Of a stretch of 64,000 nt of DNA, positions 46,686 through 56,872 are shown in pieces. The translations under genes and the position numbers were made by a program. The DNA is from an uncultured Croceitalea sp. Its GTDB lineage: Bacteria > Bacteroidota > Bacteroidia > Flavobacteriales > Flavobacteriaceae. The notes beneath the pieces were generated by a model. That model made no database searches. It saw only the letters and a program-made list of their open reading frames with translations, and was not told the origin of the DNA. The stretch spans positions 186,001 through 250,000 of the forward strand of contig CANNDD010000001.1 of NCBI GenBank assembly GCA_947503285.1, written 5' to 3'. Numbering within the stretch: position 1 is the stretch's first letter; every line of letters starts with the position of its first letter.

Positions 46686-48008
46686 CTATTCCGTCACAGC
46701 TTCACCAACGGCACTTTGCACATTTAAACGCATTGCCAATAATGCCGCTATAAAGAAGAATACACCCGCAAATATCATGGCATTTATAGCATTACCGCCC
46801 AATACATATTTATAAATAGGCCCGAAGGTAAGGGTCTCTATTCCCATGGGTATTACGATCATCATGTTCAATATCCCCATATAGACCCCACGTCGCTCTT
46901 GGGGAACTACTTTTGAAACCATAGTATAGGGTATACCCATCATGGCCGCCCAACCTACGCCAAAAAGAATCATAGGTGCCAAGACCAATAATGGGTCATT
47001 GATGAACGGAATCGAGAATAAGGCTATGGCAGTACCTACCAAACTGTAGGCATACACCTTCTTGCCGCCATATTTTAGGGTCAATGGCACAAGGGCCAAC
47101 GCCACCACCATAGTCACAATATTATAAGTCAAACTCATCTGTGCAGATTGCGATGCCGCCTCAGAGGTGGAGTACCCCATTGTCAACTTGAACAGCGGGG
47201 TAATGTATTGCCAATAAATAAAAAGTGCATACCATTGAAAAAGGTAAACCGCCCCTATTTTCCACATAAAAGGTGGCATTTGCCTAATGGCTTCGGATAT
47301 TTCTTTGAAAGGTTTAGCTAACCTAACACTAAAAGGTTGACTCTTGTCATGGTTGATTTCTGCCAGCTCTTCATCTGAGGGTGGTATTTCAGGCGTTTTA
47401 AGTACTGACCAGAGAATCGTTGCTATGGATAACATACCGCCAATATAGAACGAGTAATACAACCACTTCGGAATTTCACCCGCGACCTCAATGGAATCGC
47501 CACCGAATAAGTACTGAAATAAAACAATGGATCCATTGGCCAATAAGATACCCGCGCCCACAAATAAGCTTTGCATTTGATACCCCAAGCTCAATTGCTT
47601 TTCTGGAAGTTTATCCCCGACGAATGCACGGTACGGTTCCATCGCCATATTATTTCCTACATCCAAAATCCATAATAGTCCAACCGCAAACCATAATACC
47701 GGACTGGTCGGAAAGGCGAATAAGCACAAACTGCCTATTATCGCCCCTATTAAAAAATAAGGTTTACGCCTACCCCATTTCGGTGACCATGTTTTATCGG
47801 ACATCGCACCTATTATCGGTTGAACCACGAGCCCTGTTACCGGACCTGCGATATTCAATATCGGGAGCATTTCCTCTGGTGCCCCTAGGTATAGGAAAAT
47901 AGGGTTTATAGCGGTCTGTTGTAACCCAAAACTATATTGAATTCCTAAGAACCCAACATTCATATTGAAAATCTGCCAAAAAGTTAAACTGGGTTTTTTA
48001 ATTTTCAT
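46686..48008 (-). CDS. MFS sugar transporter (SLC45/maltose-type)
   Basis: A 440-residue protein with twelve predicted helices. It resembles bacterial sugar:H+ symporters related to SLC45 (GLQQTAINPIFLYLGA, SDKTWSPKWGRRKPY). The substrate is probably an oligosaccharide such as maltose or sucrose, but no sugar-metabolism gene is adjacent. A near-palindromic CGAAAACGATTTCG, similar to LacI-family operators, is found 122 nt upstream (48130-48143). Confidence 0.85.
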   Translation of the reverse strand: MKIKKPSLTFWQIFNMNVGFLGIQYSFGLQQTAINPIFLYLGAPEEMLPILNIAGPVTGLVVQPIIGAMSDKTWSPKWGRRKPYFLIGAIIGSLCLFAFPTSPVLWFAVGLLWILDVGNNMAMEPYRAFVGDKLPEKQLSLGYQMQSLFVGAGILLANGSIVLFQYLFGGDSIEVAGEIPKWLYYSFYIGGMLSIATILWSVLKTPEIPPSDEELAEINHDKSQPFSVRLAKPFKEISEAIRQMPPFMWKIGAVYLFQWYALFIYWQYITPLFKLTMGYSTSEAASQSAQMSLTYNIVTMVVALALVPLTLKYGGKKVYAYSLVGTAIALFSIPFINDPLLVLAPMILFGVGWAAMMGIPYTMVSKVVPQERRGVYMGILNMMIVIPMGIETLTFGPIYKYVLGGNAINAMIFAGVFFFIAALLAMRLNVQSAVGEAVTE

Positions 48009-48129
48009 GGTTGATTGAATTTGGTAATAAAGCTGTCTCGATCAAAGCCTTTTTCTTAATATCCTTTCAATATACTATAATCTTTATTGTTTTGATAAAT
48101 TATACAAGCCAAAACAAAGAATTAGGCAA

Positions 48130-48143
48130 CGAAAACGATTTCG
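48130..48143. promoter_or_regulatory. LacI-family-like operator upstream of the MFS transporter
   Basis: CGAAAACGATTTCG matches its own reverse complement at 12 of 14 positions and has the central CG with flanking A/T typical of LacI/GalR operators. It lies between queG and the sugar transporter, 122 nt before its start. No regulator gene is in the window. Confidence 0.4.
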
Positions 48144-48156
48144 AAAAACTTCTTGA

Positions 48157-49077
48157 TCACTTTAAAAAATCGATATTTCTTTTGAGACCAGAAAACTTAG
48201 TGCGTTTAACCGCAGACTTTTGAAAAACCGTTTTAAACACATCCTCGGTAATCTCTTCCCAATCCTTTTTGGTCATATCCAGCAAATCAGGATGAGGATT
48301 GAACAAAGGTTCTTGATGCGCTTTTGAGAAACGATTCCAAGGGCAGACATCTTGACAGACATCGCAACCGAACATCCATTCATCAAACTTACCTTGAAAT
48401 TCATTTGGAATTTCATTTTTCAACTCAATGGTGAAATACGAGATGCACTTACTGCCATCAACCACATAGGGCTCGACAATGGCTTCTGTCGGGCATGCAT
48501 CAATACAAGCGGTACATGTGCCACAATGATCTGTGACTGGTGTATCATAGTCCAACTCTATATCAACGATTAGTTCGGCGATAAAATAAAAAGACCCCAC
48601 TTGTTGGGTCAATAAATTGCTATGCTTCCCTATCCAGCCCAGACCACTTTTGGCCGCCCAGGCTTTATCCAATACAGGAGCCGAATCCACAAAGGCCCGA
48701 CCCTGAACCGCTCCTATTTCCTCAGCAATAAACCCCTGAAGTGCCTTCAACTTTGATTTTATGACATGATGGTAATCTTGACCGTAGGCATACTTTGAAA
48801 TCTTGTAGGTGTTTTCACCCTGTTTGTCTTGCGGATAGTAGTTCAGCAATAACGAAATGACCGATTTTGAACCTTCGACCAGTTTTGTGGGATCGAGGCG
48901 TTTATCAAAATGGTTCTCCATGTAAGTCATTTCACCATGCCTATTTTCATTTAACCATTGCTCTAAACGCGGGGCCTCTTCTTCTAAAAATTCAGCTTTT
49001 GAGATACCGCATGACAAAAAACCAAGACGTTTGGCCTCAGCTTTAATCAAGTTTGAATAGATCCCTTTTGAATTCAT
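48157..49077 (-). CDS. queG: Epoxyqueuosine reductase QueG
   Basis: A 306-residue cobalamin- and Fe-S-dependent enzyme that makes queuosine in tRNA. Two ferredoxin-like [4Fe-4S] sites are visible: [12 protein letters not shown] and [10 protein letters not shown], with a further cysteine in SKCISY. E. coli QueG is longer (379), but 300-310 is normal in Bacteroidota. It is divergent from the NatAB-like exporter genes. Confidence 0.95.
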   Translation of the reverse strand: MNSKGIYSNLIKAEAKRLGFLSCGISKAEFLEEEAPRLEQWLNENRHGEMTYMENHFDKRLDPTKLVEGSKSVISLLLNYYPQDKQGENTYKISKYAYGQDYHHVIKSKLKALQGFIAEEIGAVQGRAFVDSAPVLDKAWAAKSGLGWIGKHSNLLTQQVGSFYFIAELIVDIELDYDTPVTDHCGTCTACIDACPTEAIVEPYVVDGSKCISYFTIELKNEIPNEFQGKFDEWMFGCDVCQDVCPWNRFSKAHQEPLFNPHPDLLDMTKKDWEEITEDVFKTVFQKSAVKRTKFSGLKRNIDFLK

Positions 49078-49236
49078 GATGTATTCAGGCGTATATCCGC
49101 TAAAATACGATTATGCGAAAAGAAAAAACAATGTCATCGAAGTCATTGCTTGTGATACCTTGAAATTTTTAAGTCAAATCATGTAACATTTTAAGGCTTT
49201 AGACATCTAACAGGCGTATTATCATAAACCAACGCT

Positions 49237-49992
49237 ATGATCCAACTAAACAATCTCACTAAATCCTTTACCTCTAAAACCGGTAAGGGGTTTAAAAAAG
49301 AGACCGTGACCGTAAATGCGGTAAACAAGGTTTCCTTTGAATGCAAGCCAGGTCGTATTTTCTCCCTATTAGGACCCAACGGGGCAGGTAAAACGACCAC
49401 ACTTCGAATGATTGCAGGTATTATCAACCCAACTTCTGGCAATGCCATTGTAGATGATGTCGATATCTCTAAAGGTAATGAAGAGGTAAAAAAACGTATC
49501 GGTTTTTTAACAGGTTCCACAGGACTTTACGAACGATTGAACCCTGATGAAACCCTAGATTTCTTTGGAAAACTGTACCGTCTTCCCGAACCGTCTTACT
49601 CAGAGCGCAAGGAATACCTTTTTGAAAAACTGGGCATCAACGAATTCCGCAAGAAAAAGCTAGGCCAAATGAGTACGGGTATGAAACAGAAGGTTTCCAT
49701 CGCAAGAACCTTGATCCATGACCCTGAGGTATTGATTTTTGACGAACCTACATCAGGTCTTGATGTCATTACCGCAGATAGTATCATTGATTTGATACGC
49801 GAATCAAAAGAGAACAACAAAACGGTGATCTTCTCTTCACATATCATGAGTGAAGTAGACCTGTTATGTGACGATCTTGCCATCATAAGCAAAGGCTCCA
49901 TCATCTACAACGATTCTTTTGACAACTTCAAAAAGGATATGAAAGCGGACAACCTTACCCAAGAATTTATTAACCGAGTAAAAGAAGCATAA
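49237..49992 (+). CDS. ABC transporter ATP-binding protein (NatA-like)
   Basis: A 251-residue ATPase: Walker A GPNGAGKTTT, signature MSTGMKQKV, Walker B LIFDEPTSGLD, H-loop SSHIMSE. Paired with the permease that starts 2 nt after its stop. Together they resemble NatAB sodium/xenobiotic exporters; the substrate cannot be read from sequence. Confidence 0.93.
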   Translation: MIQLNNLTKSFTSKTGKGFKKETVTVNAVNKVSFECKPGRIFSLLGPNGAGKTTTLRMIAGIINPTSGNAIVDDVDISKGNEEVKKRIGFLTGSTGLYERLNPDETLDFFGKLYRLPEPSYSERKEYLFEKLGINEFRKKKLGQMSTGMKQKVSIARTLIHDPEVLIFDEPTSGLDVITADSIIDLIRESKENNKTVIFSSHIMSEVDLLCDDLAIISKGSIIYNDSFDNFKKDMKADNLTQEFINRVKEA

Positions 49993-49994
49993 CG

Positions 49995-51173
49995 ATGAGG
50001 GATTTATTTATAATAGTCAAAAAAGAACTTACAGAGTTATTAAGGGATAAGAAGACCATTATCAACTCGATTGTGCTGCCGACCCTGTTAATTCCCGTGT
50101 TAATGTTCGGAGGCATCAAAGTAAGTCAGATGATCCAAGAAAGCAATCAACAAAAAAAGGTACAATTGGGCTTGGTCAACGCCCCACAGGATTTTGTGGC
50201 ACTTGCAAAAAAAGACACCCTAAACCAAATCACCACGTATACCGGTTCAGAAGATTTTAAGGCACTGATTGACGATGAAGCCATTCAATCAGCATTGGTT
50301 TTTCCTGCTGATTGGCAGACTCAGATGGACAGTTTAAGCACTGCCAGTGTGAGTGTTTATCGCAATGGTACCAAAGACAATGTTAATGGCAGGGTTTCAA
50401 AGTTACTGGAAACCTATTCTGCGCAACTAAAAAAGAAACGTATTGCATTGTTGAACATTCCAACCGAAAAAATGAATCCGATGGTTCAAAACTATGTCGA
50501 GGTAGGGGAGCAAAAAGAGCTCATTGGAAAAAGGGTAGGCGGCTTTATTCCCTATATTTTTATCTTGACGATGTGGGGCGGATGCCTATTGGCCGCCATT
50601 GATTTGGTTACAGGGGAGAAAGAACGAAAAACTATTGAGACCACCCTTTCACTACCTATTTCAAAATTTTCGGTTCTAATAGGAAAAGCTATCGTCGCCT
50701 CTCTCTTAGGTTTCATACCTGCCCTATTGAATTTGACCGGTTTGATCATAGGGCTGAACTTCATCGATGATATTCCTGATACATTTAAACTTGCCTTGAC
50801 CGAAATGTTAAGTCCACAATCCATTACAATGATCCTATTACTGCTCATTCCTTTTTCATTGTTCTTAGCGGGATTGATCATTGCATTGGTCGCCGGGGCG
50901 ACAACATTCAAAGAAGCGCAAAGTAAGGCTTCCCCTATAATTATCTTGATCATCATACCGTTGGTCATGGCATTGATGCCCGGTATCGAGTTTACGTGGG
51001 CCACGGTTTTTATACCGGTACTGAATATTGGGTTGGGGGTCAAAGAAATAATGGCCGGTACCATAAATATCGGTATGTACACGGCCATGTTGCTATCACT
51101 TGTAATCTTCGCAGTGACCGCAATATATTTTAGCTACAAGAAATTTTCAGACGAGAATGCGATTCTAAGCTAA
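49995..51173 (+). CDS. ABC transporter permease (NatB/ABC-2 type)
   Basis: A 392-residue ABC-2 permease: one N-terminal helix (about 24-42), a long extracytoplasmic domain (about 45-175), and five or six C-terminal helices from about 180, including the GEKERKTIETTLSLPISKFSVLIGK loop typical of the NatB family. Its ATPase lies directly upstream. A terminator follows at 51197. Confidence 0.92.
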   Translation: MRDLFIIVKKELTELLRDKKTIINSIVLPTLLIPVLMFGGIKVSQMIQESNQQKKVQLGLVNAPQDFVALAKKDTLNQITTYTGSEDFKALIDDEAIQSALVFPADWQTQMDSLSTASVSVYRNGTKDNVNGRVSKLLETYSAQLKKKRIALLNIPTEKMNPMVQNYVEVGEQKELIGKRVGGFIPYIFILTMWGGCLLAAIDLVTGEKERKTIETTLSLPISKFSVLIGKAIVASLLGFIPALLNLTGLIIGLNFIDDIPDTFKLALTEMLSPQSITMILLLLIPFSLFLAGLIIALVAGATTFKEAQSKASPIIILIIIPLVMALMPGIEFTWATVFIPVLNIGLGVKEIMAGTINIGMYTAMLLSLVIFAVTAIYFSYKKFSDENAILS

Positions 51174-51196
51174 GCGTTACCATTTTGAAATAAAAT

Positions 51197-51222
51197 AAGC
51201 CCGGACTTTGTTCCGGGCTTTT
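51197..51222. terminator. Bidirectional terminator between the NatB-like and P450 genes
   Basis: AAGCCCGGA / TCCGGGCTT stem with a 6-nt loop, followed by TTT on the plus strand. Its right edge touches the P450 stop codon (51221), so the convergent genes share the hairpin. Confidence 0.85.
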
Positions 51223-52543
51223 ATCTAAGGGTAAATTGAAGTTTGACCTCTTTTGGTTTTAGTGATATCATGGGGTTGATCTCAATACGATCCATACTGG
51301 TTGTGATTTTATATTTTTTGACCAGTGTGGCAACTACCATGGCCATTTCAAAAGTTGCGAACGCATTGCCAATACACATTCTTGGCCCTGCACCAAACGG
51401 ATAGTAATAATCGGTATATGTTTTATCTTGAAAATGTAAAAACCTATCAGCGATATAGTCTTCTGGGGCCTTCCAAAAACTTTCGTGGCGATGCAACTCA
51501 AATAATGACAACAGTACCAAGGTTCCTTTTTTTAGTTCAAAACCATTGATCTCATTATTTTCCATGGCTACCCTATCGATAAAATATGCCGGGGGATACA
51601 GCCGCATAGCCTCATTGATACACGATTGGATCAAGAGTAGCTTTTGCAAATCTTCAAGGGTCACTGAAGTTGTGTCCAATAGTAGGGCTTCAGCCAAAAG
51701 TTTTTCTTGTAGGTTTTTGTCTTTCGCAAGAAAATACAATGTAAATGACAGGGCATTCGCTGTTGTTTCGTGACCCGCCGTAAACAAGATCAACAACTCA
51801 TCTATCAATTGTTCCCTTGGCATTTTACTACCATCTTCATAGGTAGCGGCCAAGAGCATGTCTAAAAGATCAGTACTATTTTGTTCACCCTTTAAACGTT
51901 CTTCAATAAGGGCATTCAAAATTGTTCTGGCTTCCGCCGACTTTTTCAACTCTGAACCTATTTCACCTGAAGCCCGAAACCACCATTTTAAGAAAGGGCG
52001 ACGCATCTCTTTGATCAACATGCGTTGATTTTCTTCAGTGACCTTTTTCAATCTTGCCATTGGCTGGCGTATGTCGTTGGAACTAAAAAGCGATTTCGCG
52101 ACCACTTGAAAGGCAACATCACCCATTAATTCAAAAACATCTTGTTCTTTACCGGGTACGATTCGGTTCAATTCATCTGCAATGGCCTCTTGCATGATGC
52201 CAAGCAACGATTTTAGGTTTTTTAGGTGAAAAGCAGGTTGTATCATCCTGCGATGTGTGCGCCAATGTTGGCCTTCAGCTGTCAACAGCCCATAGCCAAT
52301 ATATTTGGCCAAATCTTGGGTCTGTAATTTTGACTTGGCATAAAAACGATGTTTTTTCTGAAGTACTTCCTTAACGAGATCTGGGTCCCTAGAAAACAGC
52401 ACTTTACCTTCGCCCGGTATTGAAATTTTAAAAGTATCCCCTAGCTTATCAAAATTTACTTTATGAAAGGGTAAAGGATTTTTTAAGATTTCCTTGCTAT
52501 TCCATAAGACTTTTAAGGCAGAGACATGGGGGAGTTTTTTCAT
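51221..52543 (-). CDS. Cytochrome P450
   Basis: A 440-residue P450: heme ligand Cys390 in FGAGPRMCIGNAFA, the I-helix oxygen motif AGHETTANAL, ExxR in EAMRLYPPAY, and the PERF-like ADRFLHF. No reductase or ferredoxin is nearby, so redox partners are supplied elsewhere. It resembles CYP102/CYP110-like fatty-acid or terpene hydroxylases by motif only. Its ATG follows the ruvB stop directly (TAA then ATG), so the two are translationally coupled. Confidence 0.94.
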   Translation of the reverse strand: MKKLPHVSALKVLWNSKEILKNPLPFHKVNFDKLGDTFKISIPGEGKVLFSRDPDLVKEVLQKKHRFYAKSKLQTQDLAKYIGYGLLTAEGQHWRTHRRMIQPAFHLKNLKSLLGIMQEAIADELNRIVPGKEQDVFELMGDVAFQVVAKSLFSSNDIRQPMARLKKVTEENQRMLIKEMRRPFLKWWFRASGEIGSELKKSAEARTILNALIEERLKGEQNSTDLLDMLLAATYEDGSKMPREQLIDELLILFTAGHETTANALSFTLYFLAKDKNLQEKLLAEALLLDTTSVTLEDLQKLLLIQSCINEAMRLYPPAYFIDRVAMENNEINGFELKKGTLVLLSLFELHRHESFWKAPEDYIADRFLHFQDKTYTDYYYPFGAGPRMCIGNAFATFEMAMVVATLVKKYKITTSMDRIEINPMISLKPKEVKLQFTLR

Positions 52544-53566
52544 TTAAAATAATCCACCTTGAACATTCCCCTTAATCCGACCCAAATGTTTATAAGCCAG
52601 CTCCGTTACTTCACGACCTCTGGGGGTGCGCATGATAAAACCCTGTTGGATCAAAAAGGGCTCATATACCTCTTCTATGGTTTCCGCACTTTCTGAAACG
52701 GCAGTCGCCAAGGTGGTGATTCCGACCGGACCTCCCTTAAACTTATCAATAATGGTAGTCAATATTTTGTTATCCATCTCATCAAGACCATGAGCGTCAA
52801 CATTCAAGGCCTTCAAACCGAATTTCGAGATATCGATATCAATTTTTCCATTGCCCTTAATTTGGGCAAAGTCGCGAACCCTTCGTAACAAGGCATTGCA
52901 AATTCTGGGGGTACCTCGGCTTCTACCTGCAATCTCTATGGCTGCCTGATTGGTAATGGGCACTTTCAAGATATCGGCGCTACGTTCAACAATGGTAGAG
53001 AGTAATTCGGTGTCATAATACTGCAAACGACTTTGTATACCGAACCGGGCACGCATCGGCGCCGTCAACAATCCAGAACGTGTTGTCGCACCTATTAAGG
53101 TGAAAGGACTCAAGTTGATCTGCACCGTTCTCGCATTGGGCCCGGTCTCAATCATAATATCGATCTTATAGTCTTCCATTGCTGAATACAAGTATTCTTC
53201 AACAATAGGGCTTAAACGATGTATTTCATCAATAAACAAGACGTCCCTTTCCTCCAAATTGGTAAGAAGTCCGGCCAAATCACCGGGTTTATCCAATACG
53301 GGGCCTGATGTGATTTTAATTCCAACCCCCAATTCATTGGCCAAAATATGGGCCAATGTGGTCTTTCCCAATCCTGGTGGACCATGGAACAAGGTATGAT
53401 CCAAGGCCTCGTCCCTTTGATTCGCCGCCTGTACAAAAACCTTTAAATTTTCCAATACCTGTTCTTGTCCCGTAAAATCATCAAAGGTTATCGGGCGTAA
53501 TGCCCTTTCAATATCGAGCTCTTCAGAAGAGAAATTACCAGTTGTTGGGTCAAGATTTTCGTTCAT
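52544..53566 (-). CDS. ruvB: Holliday junction DNA helicase RuvB
   Basis: A 340-residue AAA+ motor: Walker [10 protein letters not shown], Walker [10 protein letters not shown], sensor/arginine region [18 protein letters not shown], and a C-terminal winged helix ([16 protein letters not shown]). Drives branch migration with RuvA. I prefer the ATG at 53566 to the TTG at 53575. A TATCTTTG element (53573-53580) lies directly before it. Confidence 0.96.
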   Translation of the reverse strand: MNENLDPTTGNFSSEELDIERALRPITFDDFTGQEQVLENLKVFVQAANQRDEALDHTLFHGPPGLGKTTLAHILANELGVGIKITSGPVLDKPGDLAGLLTNLEERDVLFIDEIHRLSPIVEEYLYSAMEDYKIDIMIETGPNARTVQINLSPFTLIGATTRSGLLTAPMRARFGIQSRLQYYDTELLSTIVERSADILKVPITNQAAIEIAGRSRGTPRICNALLRRVRDFAQIKGNGKIDIDISKFGLKALNVDAHGLDEMDNKILTTIIDKFKGGPVGITTLATAVSESAETIEEVYEPFLIQQGFIMRTPRGREVTELAYKHLGRIKGNVQGGLF

Positions 53567-53572
53567 ACACGA

Positions 53573-53580
53573 CAAAGATA
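53573..53580 (-). promoter_or_regulatory. TATCTTTG element close to the ruvB start
   Basis: Matches the -7 consensus TAnnTTTG on the minus strand but has no TTTG at 19 nt upstream; if used it would give an almost leaderless ruvB transcript. Confidence 0.3.
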
Positions 53581-53651
53581 AAGCAATTACACTATAAGAT
53601 TTTAAAATGAAGACTTTCAGAAAGTGAATCTATTTGTTGTAATTTAAACAC

Positions 53652-55913
53652 ATGAATATGAATACCTATAGCAATACCATTTTACCGTACATCCCCTTCT
53701 TTTATGTGATATGGTCTGACGATTTGTTATCTACTTCTGAAATAGAAGTAATAAAGACAGCTGTTCAAGAAGATGTATCATTGACCGATGCAGACAAGCA
53801 GAAGCTCAAAAGTTGGCTCGACCGAACAAAACCACCAACAAATGGGGAAATAAAGAATTGGCAAAAACTCATATCAAAGAGTAAGGCAACTTTGATTGAA
53901 AGTGAGGTTTACCCTTTGGAAGCTTTTTCACGTAAAGTCGCTAGTTATTACTGTGAATCGTGTTCGGTAAACCGAAATCTGAGGGAGATAGAGCTGAATT
54001 TAGGCATACAACCCAACCACTACAATCACCTGTTCCATATTGAGGTAGTACAGCAAGATTATTCAAACCATTACGATGGTACCGAAATCGATATATTACT
54101 CAACAAAGAATATTTAACGGAATTAAGGGAGTTCCGCAATTTTCTCAAGAAACCTATTTTCAAATGGAACGTCTATCGCGATAAAGAGGAAGCCCGAAAA
54201 CTGGTATTGAAACAGGTACAATTATTGGCCTCTGAAGGCTGGGGCGCTTTGGCCTATCCAACTGCCTATGGAGGAAAGGATAATATTGAAAGCTATGCCT
54301 CCATTTTTGAACACTTAGTCTTTGTTGATGGTAGTCTTGCCGTTAAATTCGGGGTACAGTTCGGACTCTTCGGGGGGAGTATTCAAAACCTGGGTAGCGA
54401 ACGACATCATGAAAAATATTTAAAAGAAGCCGGCACTACTGAATTATTAGGCTGTTTTGCCATGACGGAAACGGGTCACGGAAGCAATGTGCGCGGTATA
54501 AAGACCACTGCTACTTATGTTCATGAGACCCAAAGCTTGGTCGTACATACTCCGGGTAAAAACGATAATAAAGAATACATTGGAAATGCCCTCCATTCTA
54601 CTATGGCCTCTGTTTTTGCCCAACTCATCGTTGGTGGAAAAAATAAAGGTGTACATGCCATATTGGTTCCCTTACGAAATGAAAAACATGAAGTTTTACC
54701 GGGAATAACGATTGAAGATAATGGGTATAAACTCGGTTTGAACGGCGTCGACAACGGTAAGATTTGGTTCAATCAGGTAAAAGTGCCCGTAGCGAACCTT
54801 TTGGATAAGTATGGGCAAATTGATGGAAATGGTGATTATCAATCAAAGATCAAAAATCCGAACAAACGTTTTTTCACCATGCTAGGCACCCTTGTGGGCG
54901 GACGTATCTGTGTGGCCAAAGGAGCTTTGGCAGGGGCCAAAATGGCCTTGACCATAGGGATTAAACATGCCCTTAAAAGAAGGCAGTTCAATGATTCCAT
55001 CAAAGTTCAAGAAGATCTGTTGATGGACTATCCATCCCATCAATTGCGCTTGATCCCGAAAGTAGCCTCGACGTATGTGTATCATACGGCACTTCAAAAA
55101 GCAATGAACGTTTATGCGAGCAGTTCAGAGGACAAACGAAAAATAGAAACACAAGTGGCAGGCTTAAAAGCCATTATTACCTGGTTCGCAACCGAAACGA
55201 TCCAAGAATGTAGAGAGGCCTGTGGCGGAAAAGGGTACCTATTGGAAAATAGAATCGCAGACCTGAAAAACGACACCGATATTTTTACCACGTTTGAGGG
55301 TGACAACACCGTTTTATTGCAATTAGCTGCTAAAGGGGTACTTTCTGACTTTAAATCAGAGTTGAATGCTGGTGGATTTCTCAGCGTTCTCAAATTACTT
55401 GGCGGGCGTTTTTCCGATAAGTTAACGACCATCAATCCGGCCTATTCCAATAAGGTCGACAAATCGCATTTGTACAATCCAAAGTTTCATTTGCACGCCT
55501 TGGATTTTAGGTTACGGCGATTGACGGATTCAGCGGCAATGCGTATTCGCGATTACATTAAAAAAGGCGTACCCAGTTATCAGGCATTTCTAAAGGTACA
55601 GACCCATTTATTAGCCTTGGGGAAAGCCTATAGCGAAGTTTTGGCCCTAAAATGGTATTATGAATTCGTTGCAACACAAAAAGAAGGGGATTACAAAAAA
55701 TTGCTGTACCAACTTGGTGCCTTGCATGGTCTAAAAATCATACGACAAGATGCAACTTGGTATTTGGAACAAGGTTACATAGGAAGCACGAAATCAAAAG
55801 CGATACGACAACGTGTTGAGCGGTTGAGCACGGAACTCAGACCACATGTGAATTCTTTAGTTGATGGGTTCGGAATACCGGATAATTTAGTGACCGCCCC
55901 GATTGCAAACTAA
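53652..55913 (+). CDS. Acyl-CoA dehydrogenase/oxidase family protein
   Basis: A 753-residue flavoprotein of the acyl-CoA oxidase type: FAMTETGHGSNVRGIKTTA (FAD/substrate motif), LVGGRICVAKGALAGAKMAL, and CREACGGKGYLLENRIADLKNDTDIFTTFEGDNTVLLQLAAKG near the catalytic glutamate. An acyl-CoA dehydrogenase core (about 170-560) carries an N-terminal extension and an ACOX-like C-terminal domain. Starts beta-oxidation by making trans-2-enoyl-CoA; whether it uses oxygen or ETF is unclear. Overlaps the convergent DUF2807 gene by 4 nt. Confidence 0.9.
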   Translation: MNMNTYSNTILPYIPFFYVIWSDDLLSTSEIEVIKTAVQEDVSLTDADKQKLKSWLDRTKPPTNGEIKNWQKLISKSKATLIESEVYPLEAFSRKVASYYCESCSVNRNLREIELNLGIQPNHYNHLFHIEVVQQDYSNHYDGTEIDILLNKEYLTELREFRNFLKKPIFKWNVYRDKEEARKLVLKQVQLLASEGWGALAYPTAYGGKDNIESYASIFEHLVFVDGSLAVKFGVQFGLFGGSIQNLGSERHHEKYLKEAGTTELLGCFAMTETGHGSNVRGIKTTATYVHETQSLVVHTPGKNDNKEYIGNALHSTMASVFAQLIVGGKNKGVHAILVPLRNEKHEVLPGITIEDNGYKLGLNGVDNGKIWFNQVKVPVANLLDKYGQIDGNGDYQSKIKNPNKRFFTMLGTLVGGRICVAKGALAGAKMALTIGIKHALKRRQFNDSIKVQEDLLMDYPSHQLRLIPKVASTYVYHTALQKAMNVYASSSEDKRKIETQVAGLKAIITWFATETIQECREACGGKGYLLENRIADLKNDTDIFTTFEGDNTVLLQLAAKGVLSDFKSELNAGGFLSVLKLLGGRFSDKLTTINPAYSNKVDKSHLYNPKFHLHALDFRLRRLTDSAAMRIRDYIKKGVPSYQAFLKVQTHLLALGKAYSEVLALKWYYEFVATQKEGDYKKLLYQLGALHGLKIIRQDATWYLEQGYIGSTKSKAIRQRVERLSTELRPHVNSLVDGFGIPDNLVTAPIAN

Positions 55914-56734
55914 TTCTTCTTCTTAATCAATTGAGAGGTATCCAAGAAATCAAGTATCGTGATTTTAGGTTCCCCGTAGAGGTATGTTTTTGCATCACCA
56001 CTTGATTGCAACTCAAACTCCATTGTAGCATATATCCTTGCCAATGGCGAACCCTCTATTTGCAAAGAGGCACTTTGGGTTTGCAGCTTTTCACCTCGAA
56101 ACTTGGTATCATCAACTAGTTTCAAAATTAGTTTATCCGTCGTACCCTCTATATCCAAGGTTGCATTATTCGCTAGTTCTATATTCTTGGCACCACTAAC
56201 ACCGTACAACCTTGCATCTGCTTTATGCTTCATACTGACGTTTACGGAATCTACATCCAGATTAAAATTAGCGGTACTCGTGTCTTCTAAATTGATATTA
56301 GCTATAAATGCGTTCACCTCGACATCGAGCTTTGAAGGCCCAAAAACGTTGATAAAAAGTTCATCGCTATTAATGATGTCCTCACTATCGATTTTACCGT
56401 CCCTCATGGTGATGGCCTTAAGTTCTCGAAAGTTCACCGTAATCCCTAATTTTTTCTTTGCCGTGATGTCATAAAAAGAAGAGATTACCAAGGTACTATC
56501 GACCACCTTAAATTTCAAAACGTCAATTAAGTTATCATCTGCAATAATCTCATATCCCTCACCAAACGATTTTTTCAGTACAATGCTCAAATTATCATTA
56601 AGCTCTACGGCATTGAAGGGGGGCAGCTCTTCACGTACCTCGGTCACTTCCCTATTTCCTTTTATCTTAGGTCTTCGTTGCGCTGTACTTACAAAAGAAA
56701 CACACAGTAAGCTTAATAAGAATATTTTTTTCAT
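55910..56734 (-). CDS. DUF2807 (GIN domain) secreted protein
   Basis: A 274-residue protein: signal peptide (about 1-19, SFVSTAQ), then a right-handed beta-helix-like DUF2807 domain with repeating D/N-rich strands (EDTSTANFNLDVDSVNVSMKHKADARLYGVSG). The family is a common surface or periplasmic component in Bacteroidota, sometimes called a head-GIN adhesin; its function is not established. Confidence 0.87.
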   Translation of the reverse strand: MKKIFLLSLLCVSFVSTAQRRPKIKGNREVTEVREELPPFNAVELNDNLSIVLKKSFGEGYEIIADDNLIDVLKFKVVDSTLVISSFYDITAKKKLGITVNFRELKAITMRDGKIDSEDIINSDELFINVFGPSKLDVEVNAFIANINLEDTSTANFNLDVDSVNVSMKHKADARLYGVSGAKNIELANNATLDIEGTTDKLILKLVDDTKFRGEKLQTQSASLQIEGSPLARIYATMEFELQSSGDAKTYLYGEPKITILDFLDTSQLIKKKN

Positions 56735-56818
56735 TTCGTTACGATTTATTTTTCAATTCAAAAACTTGTTGCCGGTTCTAAAAAACAAAAAGCGAATTTC
56801 ATACCAAATTAATCAAAT

Positions 56819-56851
56819 AAAAAAGCCATCCGGTATTTGGATGGCTTTTTT
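56819..56851. terminator. Terminator after coxA, bidirectional
   Basis: AAAAGCCATCC / GGATGGCTTTT stem with a 7-nt loop and T runs on both strands, 22 nt past the coxA stop. Confidence 0.9.
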
Positions 56852-56872
56852 ATACGTATCTAAATGACACTA

